Positions 49,678 to 58,435 of a DNA stretch of 64,000 nucleotides are shown here, piece after piece (the stretch's first letter is position 1; each line of letters opens with the position of its first letter). Source of the stretch: Streptomyces griseochromogenes. Its GTDB lineage: Bacteria; Actinomycetota; Actinomycetes; Streptomycetales; Streptomycetaceae. The translations under genes and the position numbers were made by a program. A model generated the notes under the pieces. The model made no database searches. It was not told where the DNA came from and saw nothing but the letters and a program-made list of their open reading frames with translations. The stretch is taken from assembly GCF_001542625.1 (NCBI RefSeq), contig NZ_CP016279.1, forward strand, positions 7,130,001 through 7,194,000, in the 5' to 3' direction.

Positions 49678-50682
49678 ATGCGACGACGCCTCGTCCCCGC
49701 CGCGCTCATCCCCTTCACGCTCCTGCTCACCGCCTGCGGCGGGAACGCGTCCGCCGGCACCGGCACCGACGGCTCGGGGTCCGTGACGCTCGACGTGGGT
49801 GACCAGAAGGGCGGTTCGGAGGCCATCCTGCGCGCCGCCGGTGAGCTGAAGAACCTTCACTACAAGATCAAGTGGTCGACGTTCACCTCCGGCCCGCCGC
49901 TGCTGGAGGCCGTCAACGCGAAGGCCGTCGACATCGGCGGCGTCGGCAACACCCCGCCCGTCTTCGCGGCCGGCGCCGGCTCGAAGATCTCGGTGGTGGC
50001 CGCCTGGCACGGCACGTCCGAGGGCGATGCCATCCTCGTACCGAACGGCTCGAAGCTGACCGGGCCGGAGCAGCTCAAGGGCAGGTCGATCGCCGTGGCT
50101 CAGGGCTCCTCCGCGCACTACCAGCTGATCGCCTCCCTCAAGGCGGTCGGCCTCGGCGTGAGCGACGTCCGGATCAAGTACCTGCAGCCGGCCGACGGGC
50201 TCGCCGCGTTCACCTCCGGCAAGGTCGACGCCTGGGCGGTGTGGGACCCGTACACCTCCCAGATCCTCAGGACGAAGCAGGGCAGCGTGCTCACCACCGG
50301 CGAAGGCGTCACCAACGGGCTCTCCTTCCAGGTGGCCGCGCCCTCCGCCCTAGAGGACCCGAGAAAGGCGGCCGCGATCAAGGACTATCTGGCGCGGCTG
50401 CGGCGGGCGCAGTCCTGGGTGTACGGCCATCAGGAGGAGTGGGCCAAGGTGTGGGCGAAGAACACCGGGCTGCCCTACGAGGTGTCGCTCGACTCGGTGA
50501 AGCGCACCAACTCCACCCGTGTGCCGGTCGCCGTCGACAAGCCGCTCGTCGCCTCCGAGCAGCGGATCGCCGACACCTTCACCGAGCTGAAGCTCATCCC
50601 GAGGAAGGTCGACTTCGGCGCTCTCGTGGACACGCGCTTCAACGGCGGCCTGCCGCCGTCGACGACTCCCGCCAAGAGCTGA
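49678..50682 (+). CDS. ssuA: SsuA-type substrate-binding lipoprotein
   Basis: 334 residues with a type II signal (LIPFTLLLTACGG, lipobox LTAC) and an NMT1/SsuA periplasmic-binding fold: LDVGDQKGGSEAILRAAGELK, VDIGGVGNTPPVFAAGAGSKISVVAAW, LKGRSIAVAQGSSAHYQLIASLKAVGL, and KVDAWAVWDPYTSQI. This order (permease, ATPase, binding protein) and the 89-base gap after ssuB fit one operon. The ligand is probably an alkanesulfonate or sulfate ester. Confidence 0.9.
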   Translation: MRRRLVPAALIPFTLLLTACGGNASAGTGTDGSGSVTLDVGDQKGGSEAILRAAGELKNLHYKIKWSTFTSGPPLLEAVNAKAVDIGGVGNTPPVFAAGAGSKISVVAAWHGTSEGDAILVPNGSKLTGPEQLKGRSIAVAQGSSAHYQLIASLKAVGLGVSDVRIKYLQPADGLAAFTSGKVDAWAVWDPYTSQILRTKQGSVLTTGEGVTNGLSFQVAAPSALEDPRKAAAIKDYLARLRRAQSWVYGHQEEWAKVWAKNTGLPYEVSLDSVKRTNSTRVPVAVDKPLVASEQRIADTFTELKLIPRKVDFGALVDTRFNGGLPPSTTPAKS

Positions 50683-50737
50683 CAGCGGGCGCCGAACAGC
50701 CGGGAAGACCGGTGGCCGTCCCGCTGTTGGCAGGGGC

Positions 50738-51823
50738 GTGAACGAGACACACGAGATCGAGGCAGTCGTCATAGGCGCTGGACAGGCCGGACTGTCCAGC
50801 GCCTATCACCTGCGGCGCACCGGGTTCGCGCCGGACCGCGACTTCGTGGTCCTCGACCACTCCCCCGAGCCGGGCGGCGCCTGGCAGTTCCGCTGGCCGT
50901 CGCTGACCTACGGCAAGGTGCACGGGATGCACTCCCTGCCCGGCATGGAGTTGAGGGACGCCGATCCGGCACGGCCTTCGGCGGAGGTCGTCCGCGCGTA
51001 CTTCGACCGGTACGAGCGCGCCTTCGACCTGCGAGTACGGCGCCCCGTCGATGTGCGGTCGGTGCGCGAGGGCGCGGGCGGGCGGCTCCTCGTGGAGACC
51101 TCGGACGGCGCCTGGTCGACCCGGACGCTGATCAACGCCACCGGCACCTGGGACCGGCCGTTCTGGCCCCGTTACCCCGGCCAGGAGACCTTCCGGGGAA
51201 GACAGCTGCACACCGCGCGGTACGCCGGACCCGAGGAGTTCACCGGGAAGCGGGTCGTGGTGGTGGGAGGCGGTGCGTCCGGCACCCAGCACCTGCTGGA
51301 GATCGCCCCCTACGCGGCCGCCACCACCTGGGTGACCCGGCGGCCCCCGGTCTTCCGTGAGGGGCCGTTCGACCAGGAGGCCGGCCGTGCCAGCGTGGCG
51401 CTGGTGGAGGAACGGGTACGCCAGGGGCTGCCGCCGAGGAGTGTGGTCTCCGTCACCGGGCTGCCGCTCAACGACGCGATCCGGCAGGGCCTGGCCGACG
51501 GTGTACTGGACCGGCAGCCGATGTTCGACCGCATCACGCCGGACGGGGTGGAGTGGAACGACAGCCCACGCCCTCGGCGGGTCTCCGCCGACGTCATCCT
51601 CTGGGCCACCGGCTTCAGGCCGGCCCTGGATCACCTCACGCCGCTGCGGCTGCGCGAGGCGGGCGGCGGGATCCGCATGGAGGGAACCCGCGCGGTCGCC
51701 GATCCGCGCATCCATCTCGTCGGCTACGGCCCCTCGGCCAGCACCGTCGGCGCCAACCGCGCCGGACGCGCGGCCGTACGGGACATCGGACGGCTGCTGG
51801 CCGAGGAACCGGCCGCCGCGTGA
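50738..51823 (+). CDS. FAD/NAD(P)-dependent monooxygenase-like oxidoreductase
   Basis: 361 residues from GTG at 50738. Two dinucleotide-binding motifs: GAGQAGLSSAYHLRRTG for FAD and GGGASGTQHLLE for NADPH, with ATGTWDRPFWPRYPGQETFRG between and a late IHLVGYGPSASTVGANRAGRAA. This is the flavin-containing monooxygenase / thioredoxin-reductase-like class. It lies 55 bases after ssuA and may belong to the operon, perhaps oxidising an imported sulfur compound (inference from context only). Confidence 0.82.
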   Translation: MNETHEIEAVVIGAGQAGLSSAYHLRRTGFAPDRDFVVLDHSPEPGGAWQFRWPSLTYGKVHGMHSLPGMELRDADPARPSAEVVRAYFDRYERAFDLRVRRPVDVRSVREGAGGRLLVETSDGAWSTRTLINATGTWDRPFWPRYPGQETFRGRQLHTARYAGPEEFTGKRVVVVGGGASGTQHLLEIAPYAAATTWVTRRPPVFREGPFDQEAGRASVALVEERVRQGLPPRSVVSVTGLPLNDAIRQGLADGVLDRQPMFDRITPDGVEWNDSPRPRRVSADVILWATGFRPALDHLTPLRLREAGGGIRMEGTRAVADPRIHLVGYGPSASTVGANRAGRAAVRDIGRLLAEEPAAA

Positions 51824-51835
51824 GGTCCGGCCGGC

Positions 51836-52798
51836 TCAGCGCGGCGGTTGCGTGACCGGAGGCCGCTGCGTGACCGGAGGCTGCTGGGTGGCCAGAGGCT
51901 GTTGGGTGGCCGACGGCTGCTGGGTGAGCGCAGGCTGCTGCGTGCTGCGGCCCGGGACCTGGCTCTGCCCCGTCGTCTGCTGACCGGCGTTGAACTGAGC
52001 CACATTGCGCAGATGCTCGGAGTAATCGGCGGTGAAGCGGGTGTCGCCGGGCTTGACCGTGACGAAGTACAGCCAGTTGCCGGGCGTCGGGTTGATCGCG
52101 GCGCGCATCGCCTCCGCTCCGGGGTTGTCGATCGGGGTGGGTGGCAGGCCCATGCGCTGGTAGGAGTTGTACGGGCTCTGCATATGGGTGTCGTCGACGC
52201 TGGTGTGCACGGTGTTGCGGTTCAGTACGTAATTGAGGGTGGAGTCCATCTGCAGCGGCATGCCCCGTCGCAGCCGGTTGAAGACGACCCGTGCGACCTT
52301 GCCCATGTCGGCCTTGGTGGAGGCCTCGGCCTGGACGATGCTGGCGACGGTGACGGTCTGGTAGACGTTCATGGCGTTGCGCTGCGCCCCGGCCGCGACC
52401 GGCGCGTTGCCGAACTTCCCTTTGGCCGTGTCGACCATGAACCTCAGCAGCGACGCGGGGGTGGCACCCCGCTCCACGGGGTACGTCGCCGGGAAGAGGT
52501 AGCCCTCGGGGTTGCCCCCGGCCTCGTGCGGCAGCTTGAGCCCGGCCTTGCCGAGGGACTTCCGGGTGCTGCCCGGAGGCAGCTTGAGGGCCGTGTCCAC
52601 GGCGTCGTAGACCTGGCTCGCGCGCCAGCCCTCCGGGATGACGAGCTTCTGGGGCTTCGCCTCCTCGTGATGGCTCCCCAGGAGCAGCAGCGGCACCGCC
52701 ACGGCGGTGCCGGCCAGGACGGCGCCGGTCACAAGGAGGACGAGCCTGCCCCGGCGCGTCAGTCGCGTCGCGTTCCGTGACGGAGATTTCATCTGCAT
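51836..52798 (-). CDS. mltG: endolytic transglycosylase MltG (YceG-like)
   Basis: 320 residues. One N-terminal membrane helix (residues about 20-41), a LysM-like linker (KLVIPEGWRASQVYDAVDTALKL), NPEGYLFPATYPV, and the catalytic segment TVASIVQAEAS with E158, followed by VFNRLRRGMPLQMDSTLNYVL and PYNSYQRMGLPPTPIDNPG. MltG cleaves nascent glycan strands near the membrane and ends their growth. Odd: a 36-residue tail of six TQQPxx repeats encoded by an 18-bp tandem repeat. It is a second, shorter type compared with the usual aroE-linked mltG, so it is probably a paralogue. Confidence 0.88.
   Translation of the reverse strand: MQMKSPSRNATRLTRRGRLVLLVTGAVLAGTAVAVPLLLLGSHHEEAKPQKLVIPEGWRASQVYDAVDTALKLPPGSTRKSLGKAGLKLPHEAGGNPEGYLFPATYPVERGATPASLLRFMVDTAKGKFGNAPVAAGAQRNAMNVYQTVTVASIVQAEASTKADMGKVARVVFNRLRRGMPLQMDSTLNYVLNRNTVHTSVDDTHMQSPYNSYQRMGLPPTPIDNPGAEAMRAAINPTPGNWLYFVTVKPGDTRFTADYSEHLRNVAQFNAGQQTTGQSQVPGRSTQQPALTQQPSATQQPLATQQPPVTQRPPVTQPPR
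51844..51951 (-). repeat. 18-bp tandem repeat encoding TQQPxx units in MltG tail
   Basis: Six units of 18 bp with GGCTGCTGNGTG-like cores encode TQQPAL, TQQPSA, TQQPLA, TQQPPV, TQRPPV and TQPPR. The first two units on the plus strand are almost identical (one mismatch). A Gln/Pro-rich, extracytoplasmic tail; unit number is likely to vary by slippage. Confidence 0.8.
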
Positions 52799-52868
52799 GA
52801 GGGCACGGTAATACGCCTATAACCACAAACCCGACATATCGCCAGTCTTGTCGGCCTGGGTTGCGGCC

Positions 52869-54671
52869 TCAGCTCACCGGTTCCAGCTGCGCGTCCCGGC
52901 GGACCAGGGCCGCGTATCGCCCGTCCAGCTCCAGCAGTTCCTCGTGCGTGCCCCGCTCGGCGACCCGGCCGGAGTCCAGGACCACGATCTGGTCGGCACC
53001 TCGGACGGTGGACAGCCGATGGGCGATGGTCAGGGTCGTCCGGTCGGCCGACAGGGCGTCGATGGCATCCTGCACCGCGGCTTCGGTGCGGTTGTCCAGG
53101 GCGCTGGTCGCCTCGTCGAGGATGAGGACCGGCGGATCACGCAAGATGGTGCGGGCTATCGCCAGGCGCTGCTTCTCGCCGCCGGAGAAGCGGTGTCCGC
53201 GCTCGCCGACCACGGTGTCGTAGCCGTCGGGCAGCGCGGCTATGTGATCGTGGATCTGGGCGGCACGGGCCGCCGTGTGCAGTTCCTCGTCGGTGGCGTC
53301 CGGCTTGGCGAAGCGGAGATTGTCGGCGACCGAGGCGTGGAAGAGGTACGTCTCCTGGGAGACGACGCCGACCGCCCGGGCGAGGGTGTCGAAGTCGAGG
53401 TCGCGCACGTCGACGCCGTCGATGGTGACGCGGCCGCCGGTGACGTCGTAGAGCCGGGGCACCAGATAGCCGAGCGTGGACTTGCCGGCGCCGGTGGGGC
53501 CCACGACCGCGAGGCTGCCGCCGGCCGGGACGGTGACGTCGACACCGTCGAGGACCGGGCCGCCCTTGCCGTCGTAGCGGAACTCGACGTCCTCGAAGCG
53601 GACTTCGCCCTTGATCCGGTCGAGACGGACCGGCCGCTCGCGCTCGGTGATGTCGATGGGCAGGTCCAGATACTCGAAGATGCGCTGGAAGAGCGCGAGC
53701 GAGGTCTGGATCTGGACGCCGGTCGCCAGCAGGCTCACGGCCGGGCGGAACAGGCCCTGCTGGAGCGAGACGAAGGCGACGATGGTGCCGAGCGAGGCCC
53801 GCGGTCCGCCGAACTGGAGGGCGAGACCGGCGGTCCAGTAGATGACGGCGGGCATCGCGGCCATGACGATCGTGATCACGGCCATGCGCCAGCGGCCGGC
53901 CATGTTCGACCTCACCTCGAGGTCGACCAGCTGCTCGGACTCCTCGGCGAAGGACGCCGTGAGCGAGTCGGAACGGCCCATGGTGCGGCCGAGCAGGATG
54001 CCGCTGACGGACAGCGACTCGGTGACCGTTGCGGCCATTGCGGCCATCTGCTTCTGGCGCTGCGTGGTGATCTTCTTGCGTTCGTTGCCGACGCGGCGGC
54101 TGATCCACACGAACACCGGCAGCAGGAGCAGCGAGACGACCGTCAGGCGCCAGTCGAGGGCGATCATCGCGACGATCGTGGCGACCACGCTGGTGACGTT
54201 GGAGACGAGGGAGGTGGCCGTGGAGGTGACGGTGGCCTGCATGCCGCCGATGTCGTTGGCGATACGGGACTGCACCTCGCCGGTGCGGGTGCGGGTGAAG
54301 AAGGCGAGCGACATGCGCTGCAGGCGGCCGTAGACGGCGGTGCGCAGATCGTGCATGACGCGCTGCCCGACAGTGGTCGAGATCAGCGTCTGGAGCACGC
54401 CGAAGACGCTGGAGAGGACGGCGCTCAGGATCATGCCGAGTGCGAGCAGGCTCAGCAGGCCGGTGCGGCCGTCGGGGATCGCGACGTCGAGGGTCTCCTT
54501 GAGGAGGAACGGTGTGGCCACCGAGACCAGCGACGAGGCGCCGACCAGGAGGCCGACGATCGCGAGCCGCCCGCGATAGGGGCGGAAGAGCTTCAGGATA
54601 CGGCGCACCTGCCGGGGCTGTTCCTTGGCGTCGGCAGGCGGGGTCCAGGAGGGTTCACGGTCGGGGTGCAT
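52869..54671 (-). CDS. multidrug-type ABC exporter (half-transporter)
   Basis: 600 residues: six membrane helices in residues about 30-320, then an ATPase domain with Walker A GPTGAGKST, Q-loop VSQETYLFHASVADNLRFA, signature FSGGEKQRLAIARTIL, Walker B VLILDEATSALD and H-loop IAHRLST, all canonical. It should act as a homodimer exporting lipids or drugs (MsbA/LmrA-like). It is divergent from a MarR gene with a palindromic operator over its promoter, so it is probably derepressed by a MarR ligand. Confidence 0.92.
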   Translation of the reverse strand: MHPDREPSWTPPADAKEQPRQVRRILKLFRPYRGRLAIVGLLVGASSLVSVATPFLLKETLDVAIPDGRTGLLSLLALGMILSAVLSSVFGVLQTLISTTVGQRVMHDLRTAVYGRLQRMSLAFFTRTRTGEVQSRIANDIGGMQATVTSTATSLVSNVTSVVATIVAMIALDWRLTVVSLLLLPVFVWISRRVGNERKKITTQRQKQMAAMAATVTESLSVSGILLGRTMGRSDSLTASFAEESEQLVDLEVRSNMAGRWRMAVITIVMAAMPAVIYWTAGLALQFGGPRASLGTIVAFVSLQQGLFRPAVSLLATGVQIQTSLALFQRIFEYLDLPIDITERERPVRLDRIKGEVRFEDVEFRYDGKGGPVLDGVDVTVPAGGSLAVVGPTGAGKSTLGYLVPRLYDVTGGRVTIDGVDVRDLDFDTLARAVGVVSQETYLFHASVADNLRFAKPDATDEELHTAARAAQIHDHIAALPDGYDTVVGERGHRFSGGEKQRLAIARTILRDPPVLILDEATSALDNRTEAAVQDAIDALSADRTTLTIAHRLSTVRGADQIVVLDSGRVAERGTHEELLELDGRYAALVRRDAQLEPVS

Positions 54672-54728
54672 GGGCTCCTACGGAGACGAACGGGCGCCGG
54701 CGCGGAAGGCGGCCGACGATGACTGACG

Positions 54729-54762
54729 GATCATAGCTCATTGTTACCTATACTCACAATGA
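54729..54762. promoter_or_regulatory. MarR operator and divergent promoters
   Basis: TCATTGT (54738-54744) and ACAATGA (54756-54762) form a perfect 7-bp inverted repeat with an 11-base centre. For the exporter, minus-strand TTGTGA and TATGAT (54734-54729), 18 bases apart, give a good promoter with the operator between. For marR, TATACT (54749-54754) lies inside the operator centre. One bound dimer would shut both. Confidence 0.7.
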
Positions 54763-54786
54763 ACGGCATCCTGATATTGTTCCCGC

Positions 54787-55236
54787 ATGAGCACCCCCGA
54801 TCCCGACAGCCTGCTCGCCGAGCAGTTGCTGCGGCTCACCCGCCGGGTGCACCGCATCCAGAAGCGTCACCTGGAGCTGCGCGACCTGGGCGTCACCCCG
54901 GCCCAGTCCCGGCTGCTGCGCACCCTCGCGCACTACGGTTCGCCCCCGCGCATGGCCGACCTCGCCGAACGCCTTGAGGTGGTGCCGCGCGCGGTGACGA
55001 CGCTGGTCGACGGGCTGGAGACGAACGGCAAGGTGCGCAGGGTGCCCGATCCGGCGAACCGCAGGGTGACCCGCATCGAGCTGACGGAGGAGGGCCGGGC
55101 GACCCTGCGCGAGCTGCGCGGCGCACGCCGGTCGGCGGCCGAGGAGATCCTCGCCCCGCTGACCGAGAAGGAGCGCGAGGTGCTCGGGGTGCTGCTGGAC
55201 ACACTGATCGACGGAGAGACGGCCAAGCGCTGCTGA
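54787..55236 (+). CDS. MarR-family transcriptional regulator
   Basis: 149 residues with the MarR winged helix: LGVTPAQSRLLRTLAHYGSPPRMADLAERLEVVPRAVTTLVDGLETNGKVRRVPDPANRRVTRIELTEEGRATLRELRGAR. The wing holds DPANRRVTRIELT. ATG at 54787. Divergent to the ABC exporter with a shared operator, the classic arrangement of a drug- or phenolic-responsive repressor and its efflux pump. Confidence 0.93.
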   Translation: MSTPDPDSLLAEQLLRLTRRVHRIQKRHLELRDLGVTPAQSRLLRTLAHYGSPPRMADLAERLEVVPRAVTTLVDGLETNGKVRRVPDPANRRVTRIELTEEGRATLRELRGARRSAAEEILAPLTEKEREVLGVLLDTLIDGETAKRC

Positions 55237-55685
55237 ACGGGCGCGGCCCGGGGTCTGCCGGTCGAGGGCCGAGGCGTCGAGCTCGGCCGGATCGACGTGT
55301 GTGCCGGAACCGGGTGCGATCACGTCGGCGGCGAGATCACCGCCTTGATCAGGCGCACGAAACCGGTCGCCGAACGGCCGGAGAGCCGTGGCCGAGTCCG
55401 GCCACGGCTCTCCGACGAGACGATGCCGAGCACGAGCGCGCAGGCGAAGTGTGCGAACAGAGAGGTTCGCAGCATGCGTGCGACACGTCGCGGCGAAGAC
55501 GGTACGGACTGCGGCACGGGCACTCCCAGGGGGAACGCCGACTCGCAGAAACCGCACGGGACTTCTCCGATACGGCAGGCGGCCTCCGTGTCGATCATTC
55601 TGGAGGGGCTGCTGATCGCGCCGGGGACACCCGTGTGACAGCCGTGTACATCACGCCGCGCGCGGCACACTCCGCATCGCGGGTC
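55237..55685. other. convergent gap with terminator and possible decayed frame
   Basis: Holds the hairpin at 55379-55414. A minus frame (LRTSLFAHFACALVLGIVSSESRG) contains a hydrophobic stretch but no credible start or family. No gene called. Confidence 0.4.
55379..55414. terminator. strong bidirectional hairpin between marR and PNGase gene
   Basis: A perfect 15-bp inverted repeat (55379-55393 with 55400-55414, loop GAGTCC) lies in the convergent gap. It has no T-run but is the most stable hairpin nearby and should end both messages. Confidence 0.7.
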
Positions 55686-57308
55686 TCAGCAGCGGCTGCG
55701 ATCCTCGGTCAGCGTCCCCTGAGCCGTGGCAAGCGAACGGTCGTAACAGCCGTCGGGGCCGTACAGGCGATAGCGCTCGCTGGACGTGCCGACAGCGTGC
55801 CGCTGCTCGCGCGGGACGTTGGCCGTGTACGCGGCGTCTCCGCTGTAGGTGTCGTCGAGCCGCGACCACGAAAGGCGCCGGCCACCCTGCTGCCGCACGG
55901 CCGTGGCCCGGTCGCCGATGGTCAGCACGGTGCGCAGCCGGTTGTCCGTGCCGAGGGTCGTGGTGCCGTTCATGGTGTACGTGCGGAGCGTGTGCGTCGT
56001 GCGCGCCGGGCCCCGTCCGTCCGTCTTGACCGTCTCGTCGTCGGTCCATGTCGCGTCGAGTCCGTCGGTGTTCTCGCCGTCGGTCCAGCGGTGCGTCGAG
56101 TCGTTCGCGAGCGTGCGGGTGACGGTGGTGCTCACCCGGCCGTGCGAGGTGTCGAGGTATCCGGAGACGGTGAGCCGGTGTCCGGCCCCGGTGTCGACAC
56201 GATTCTCCGTGCCGGGCGTGTAGACCGAGGAGTTGGCGACGTCGGTCGCCTTGTCAGCGGTGACCGCGCCGGTGACCTGGGCACGGTGCGCGTCCTGCCA
56301 GACCAGTACGTTCACGGGGGTGCTCCAGCCGGACTGACCTGCGGGCAAGCCGACGACGGAGACCTCGACGCGGTGCGGGCGGCCATCGTCCAGGAGCCCG
56401 GCGAACGGCGTGAGGTCGTACTCGAGGGGCCGGACGTCGAAGGCGTGCGGGCCCGGGACGACGTACCAGAGGAAGGGGTTGGACCAGCCGCCGGTCCACA
56501 CGTTCGGGAACGGCGCGGCGATCCCGGCCAGTCGCCCGTCGACCTTGATCTGCACCTCGCGGTACGGCCCGTGGTCGGCCTTGCAGGAGTACGACGCCGG
56601 GTCGGCCACGGTCAGGTACCAGAACTCCTCGCAGCCGCCGCCGGATCCGGTGGCGTACACCTCGGCGACGATGCGCTCACTGTTGCGCGGGGTGGTGAGG
56701 GTCGTACCGTCGGGCGTGTCGGCGAGGGTGAGGACGCGGTCGGGCGCGGGGGCCCCGGGGCGGCCCGCGTAGAAGGTGAGCGTCACCTTGACGTCGATGA
56801 CGCCGGTGTAGGTGTCGTCCACGACGTTCCCGATGAGCATCTCGACGTTCTGCGGGCCCCGGAAGGTGTCGCTGTAACGGGTGACGTCCTTCTCCACATG
56901 CCACTCGATGCCGTCCGGTGACGGCTCGGGCGTCGAGGTGCGCAGGATCTCGACGCCGCCGACGTGCAGATAGCCGAGGCGGTCGTACTGGCGGCCCTTC
57001 ACCTTGCCGTCGAGGCGCAGGACGACCTTGCTCCAGCGGTCGCCGCAGCCCTTCGGCGGGGTGTACGCGCCCCGGTAGGGCGTGAAGTCACGGAACTGGG
57101 CCTCGGCCAGAGTGACCTGGCAGGACTTGGTGTGCGGCCGGTCGACGGGCGGGGCGGCGGTCACCGGATCGTGCCAGTCGGTGCCGAACTCGGCCGGAAC
57201 GCCGCCGGCCGGGGCCGTGGCCTGAGCGGCGGCGGCCCCGGTTCCGAAGAACGTGCTCGCCAGGAGGGCCGCCCCGGCGAGCATGGACATGACTATCCGT
57301 CTTCTCAT
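55686..57308 (-). CDS. secreted peptide N-glycosidase A-like amidase
   Basis: 540 residues. A signal peptide (MRRRIVMSMLAGAALLASTFFGTGAAAAQA) is followed by a PNGase A-type fold: SCQVTLAEAQFRDFTPYRGAYTPPKGCGDRWSKVVLRLDGKVKGRQYDRLGYLHVGGVEILRTSTPEP, WHVEKDVTRYSDTFRGPQNVEMLIGNVVDDTYTGVIDVKVTLTFY. Family members remove N-glycans from glycoproteins or glycopeptides. The C-terminal 250 residues look beta-rich and may bind substrate. ATG at 57308 gives the clean signal peptide; GTG at 57338 would extend it. In a soil bacterium this suggests use of plant or fungal glycoproteins. Confidence 0.82.
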   Translation of the reverse strand: MRRRIVMSMLAGAALLASTFFGTGAAAAQATAPAGGVPAEFGTDWHDPVTAAPPVDRPHTKSCQVTLAEAQFRDFTPYRGAYTPPKGCGDRWSKVVLRLDGKVKGRQYDRLGYLHVGGVEILRTSTPEPSPDGIEWHVEKDVTRYSDTFRGPQNVEMLIGNVVDDTYTGVIDVKVTLTFYAGRPGAPAPDRVLTLADTPDGTTLTTPRNSERIVAEVYATGSGGGCEEFWYLTVADPASYSCKADHGPYREVQIKVDGRLAGIAAPFPNVWTGGWSNPFLWYVVPGPHAFDVRPLEYDLTPFAGLLDDGRPHRVEVSVVGLPAGQSGWSTPVNVLVWQDAHRAQVTGAVTADKATDVANSSVYTPGTENRVDTGAGHRLTVSGYLDTSHGRVSTTVTRTLANDSTHRWTDGENTDGLDATWTDDETVKTDGRGPARTTHTLRTYTMNGTTTLGTDNRLRTVLTIGDRATAVRQQGGRRLSWSRLDDTYSGDAAYTANVPREQRHAVGTSSERYRLYGPDGCYDRSLATAQGTLTEDRSRC

Positions 57309-57373
57309 GGGCGGTGTTCTACGGGGAGGCGGGTCCACCCCGCAATGAGGCCTGGGGCGGTTCGGCCAATCCG

Positions 57374-58129
57374 TCAGGCGCCCAGTTCCTCCCGGTCGCC
57401 CATGACCATCACCGGATGCCGGGCGGGGTCGAGCGTACGCAGCAGGTACTCCATGACCGCCTTGGAAACGCTGACGCAGGCCGAGGTGCCGCTGCCGTGG
57501 TCGAGGTGCAGCCAGATGCCACCGCCCTTGGCCACGCCCTCGGGGCGGGTGCCGTCGCGCGGCGGGGTGCCCTTGACCCGGTTGTAGTCGATGGCGAGGA
57601 CGTAGTCGAAGTCGTGCTGGTGCGCCTCGTCCCAGTCCTTCGGCGGCGCGTAGGCGCCCGCGTCATGGTCGTACGGCAGTCTGGTCCCCGGGTTCGGGAG
57701 CACACCGCCCGCGTCGGAGAGGGTGAACACGCCCAGCGGGCTGCGGTCGTCGCCCATCCGGTGGTCCGTCGTCCAGCCGTGGCGGCCGTTGTGAGCGGGC
57801 CAACTGCCCGCCGGACGCCAGTCGGCGCCGTGCCGTGTGTACAGCACGACCGTGGAGTAGGCCGAGTCCCTGCCCTCGCCGTACACGGCCACGACCTGGG
57901 TCGAGTCGGCGGGAATCCGCCGGTACAGGCGGTTGCCGACACCCGGGATCCGGGTCGGGTCGACCGCACGGGCGGCCGGCCCTGCGGGGGTGTGCGTGGC
58001 CCGGCCCGTGGGGCCCCGCGCGCCGGCGGAGCGCGGCACATCGGCGCCGGCACACGCGGAGAGGGTCGCAAGGAGGGTTCCGAAGGCCGCCACCACGACC
58101 GTCGCACGCCGCACGCCGTCTATCTGCAC
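57374..58129 (-). CDS. L,D-transpeptidase-family lipoprotein
   Basis: 251 residues with a lipoprotein signal (VVVAAFGTLLATLSACAG, lipobox LSAC). The mature region has VYGEGRDSAYSTVVLYTR, HNGRHGWTTDHRMGDDRSPLGVFTLSDAGG, and the YkuD-type site GGGIWLHLDHGSGTSACVSVSKAVM (His, Ser and catalytic Cys in H-x...S-x-C-V-S). L,D-transpeptidases cross-link peptidoglycan or attach proteins to it. GTG at 58129 is the start. The 'YkuD-like' branch is divergent, so substrate details are uncertain. Confidence 0.85.
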   Translation of the reverse strand: MQIDGVRRATVVVAAFGTLLATLSACAGADVPRSAGARGPTGRATHTPAGPAARAVDPTRIPGVGNRLYRRIPADSTQVVAVYGEGRDSAYSTVVLYTRHGADWRPAGSWPAHNGRHGWTTDHRMGDDRSPLGVFTLSDAGGVLPNPGTRLPYDHDAGAYAPPKDWDEAHQHDFDYVLAIDYNRVKGTPPRDGTRPEGVAKGGGIWLHLDHGSGTSACVSVSKAVMEYLLRTLDPARHPVMVMGDREELGA

Positions 58130-58352
58130 GCGCCCATGGTGGCATCACGTTCCAGGCCGGGGCGCGGTCTTCCGGACACCCGCCGCACGAGGCGGCCCCG
58201 CAGCCGGACGATCGGCCCGCCGGGCGACGGGACCTGGCCGGAACCCGGCGGATTGCGCGGGCCGTCAGGGAAAACCGGTTGAAATTCGGCACTGCGCGAC
58301 GCGAACCTTTCACGGCTTGTTACGACCTCCGCGCGCCGCCCTCCCCCGAGCC

Positions 58353-58414
58353 ACTCTCGCTTCGTTTCTGTCACTTCCTCCCTGTTCCTCCCCTTTCTTT
58401 CCTTTCCTCTCCCT
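58353..58414 (+). other. polypyrimidine tract in the ABC exporter leader
   Basis: The 306-base gap 58130-58435 has no gene. Its right end is remarkable: of the 41 bases 58374-58414 all but one are C or T, and the T content is far above the surroundings. It ends 21 bases before the ABC gene start and would lie in its leader. Such a tract is rare in this genome type; it could affect transcription start, RNA stability or form a triplex. Confidence 0.6.
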
Positions 58415-58435
58415 GACACGAGCCACTGGGACGTC

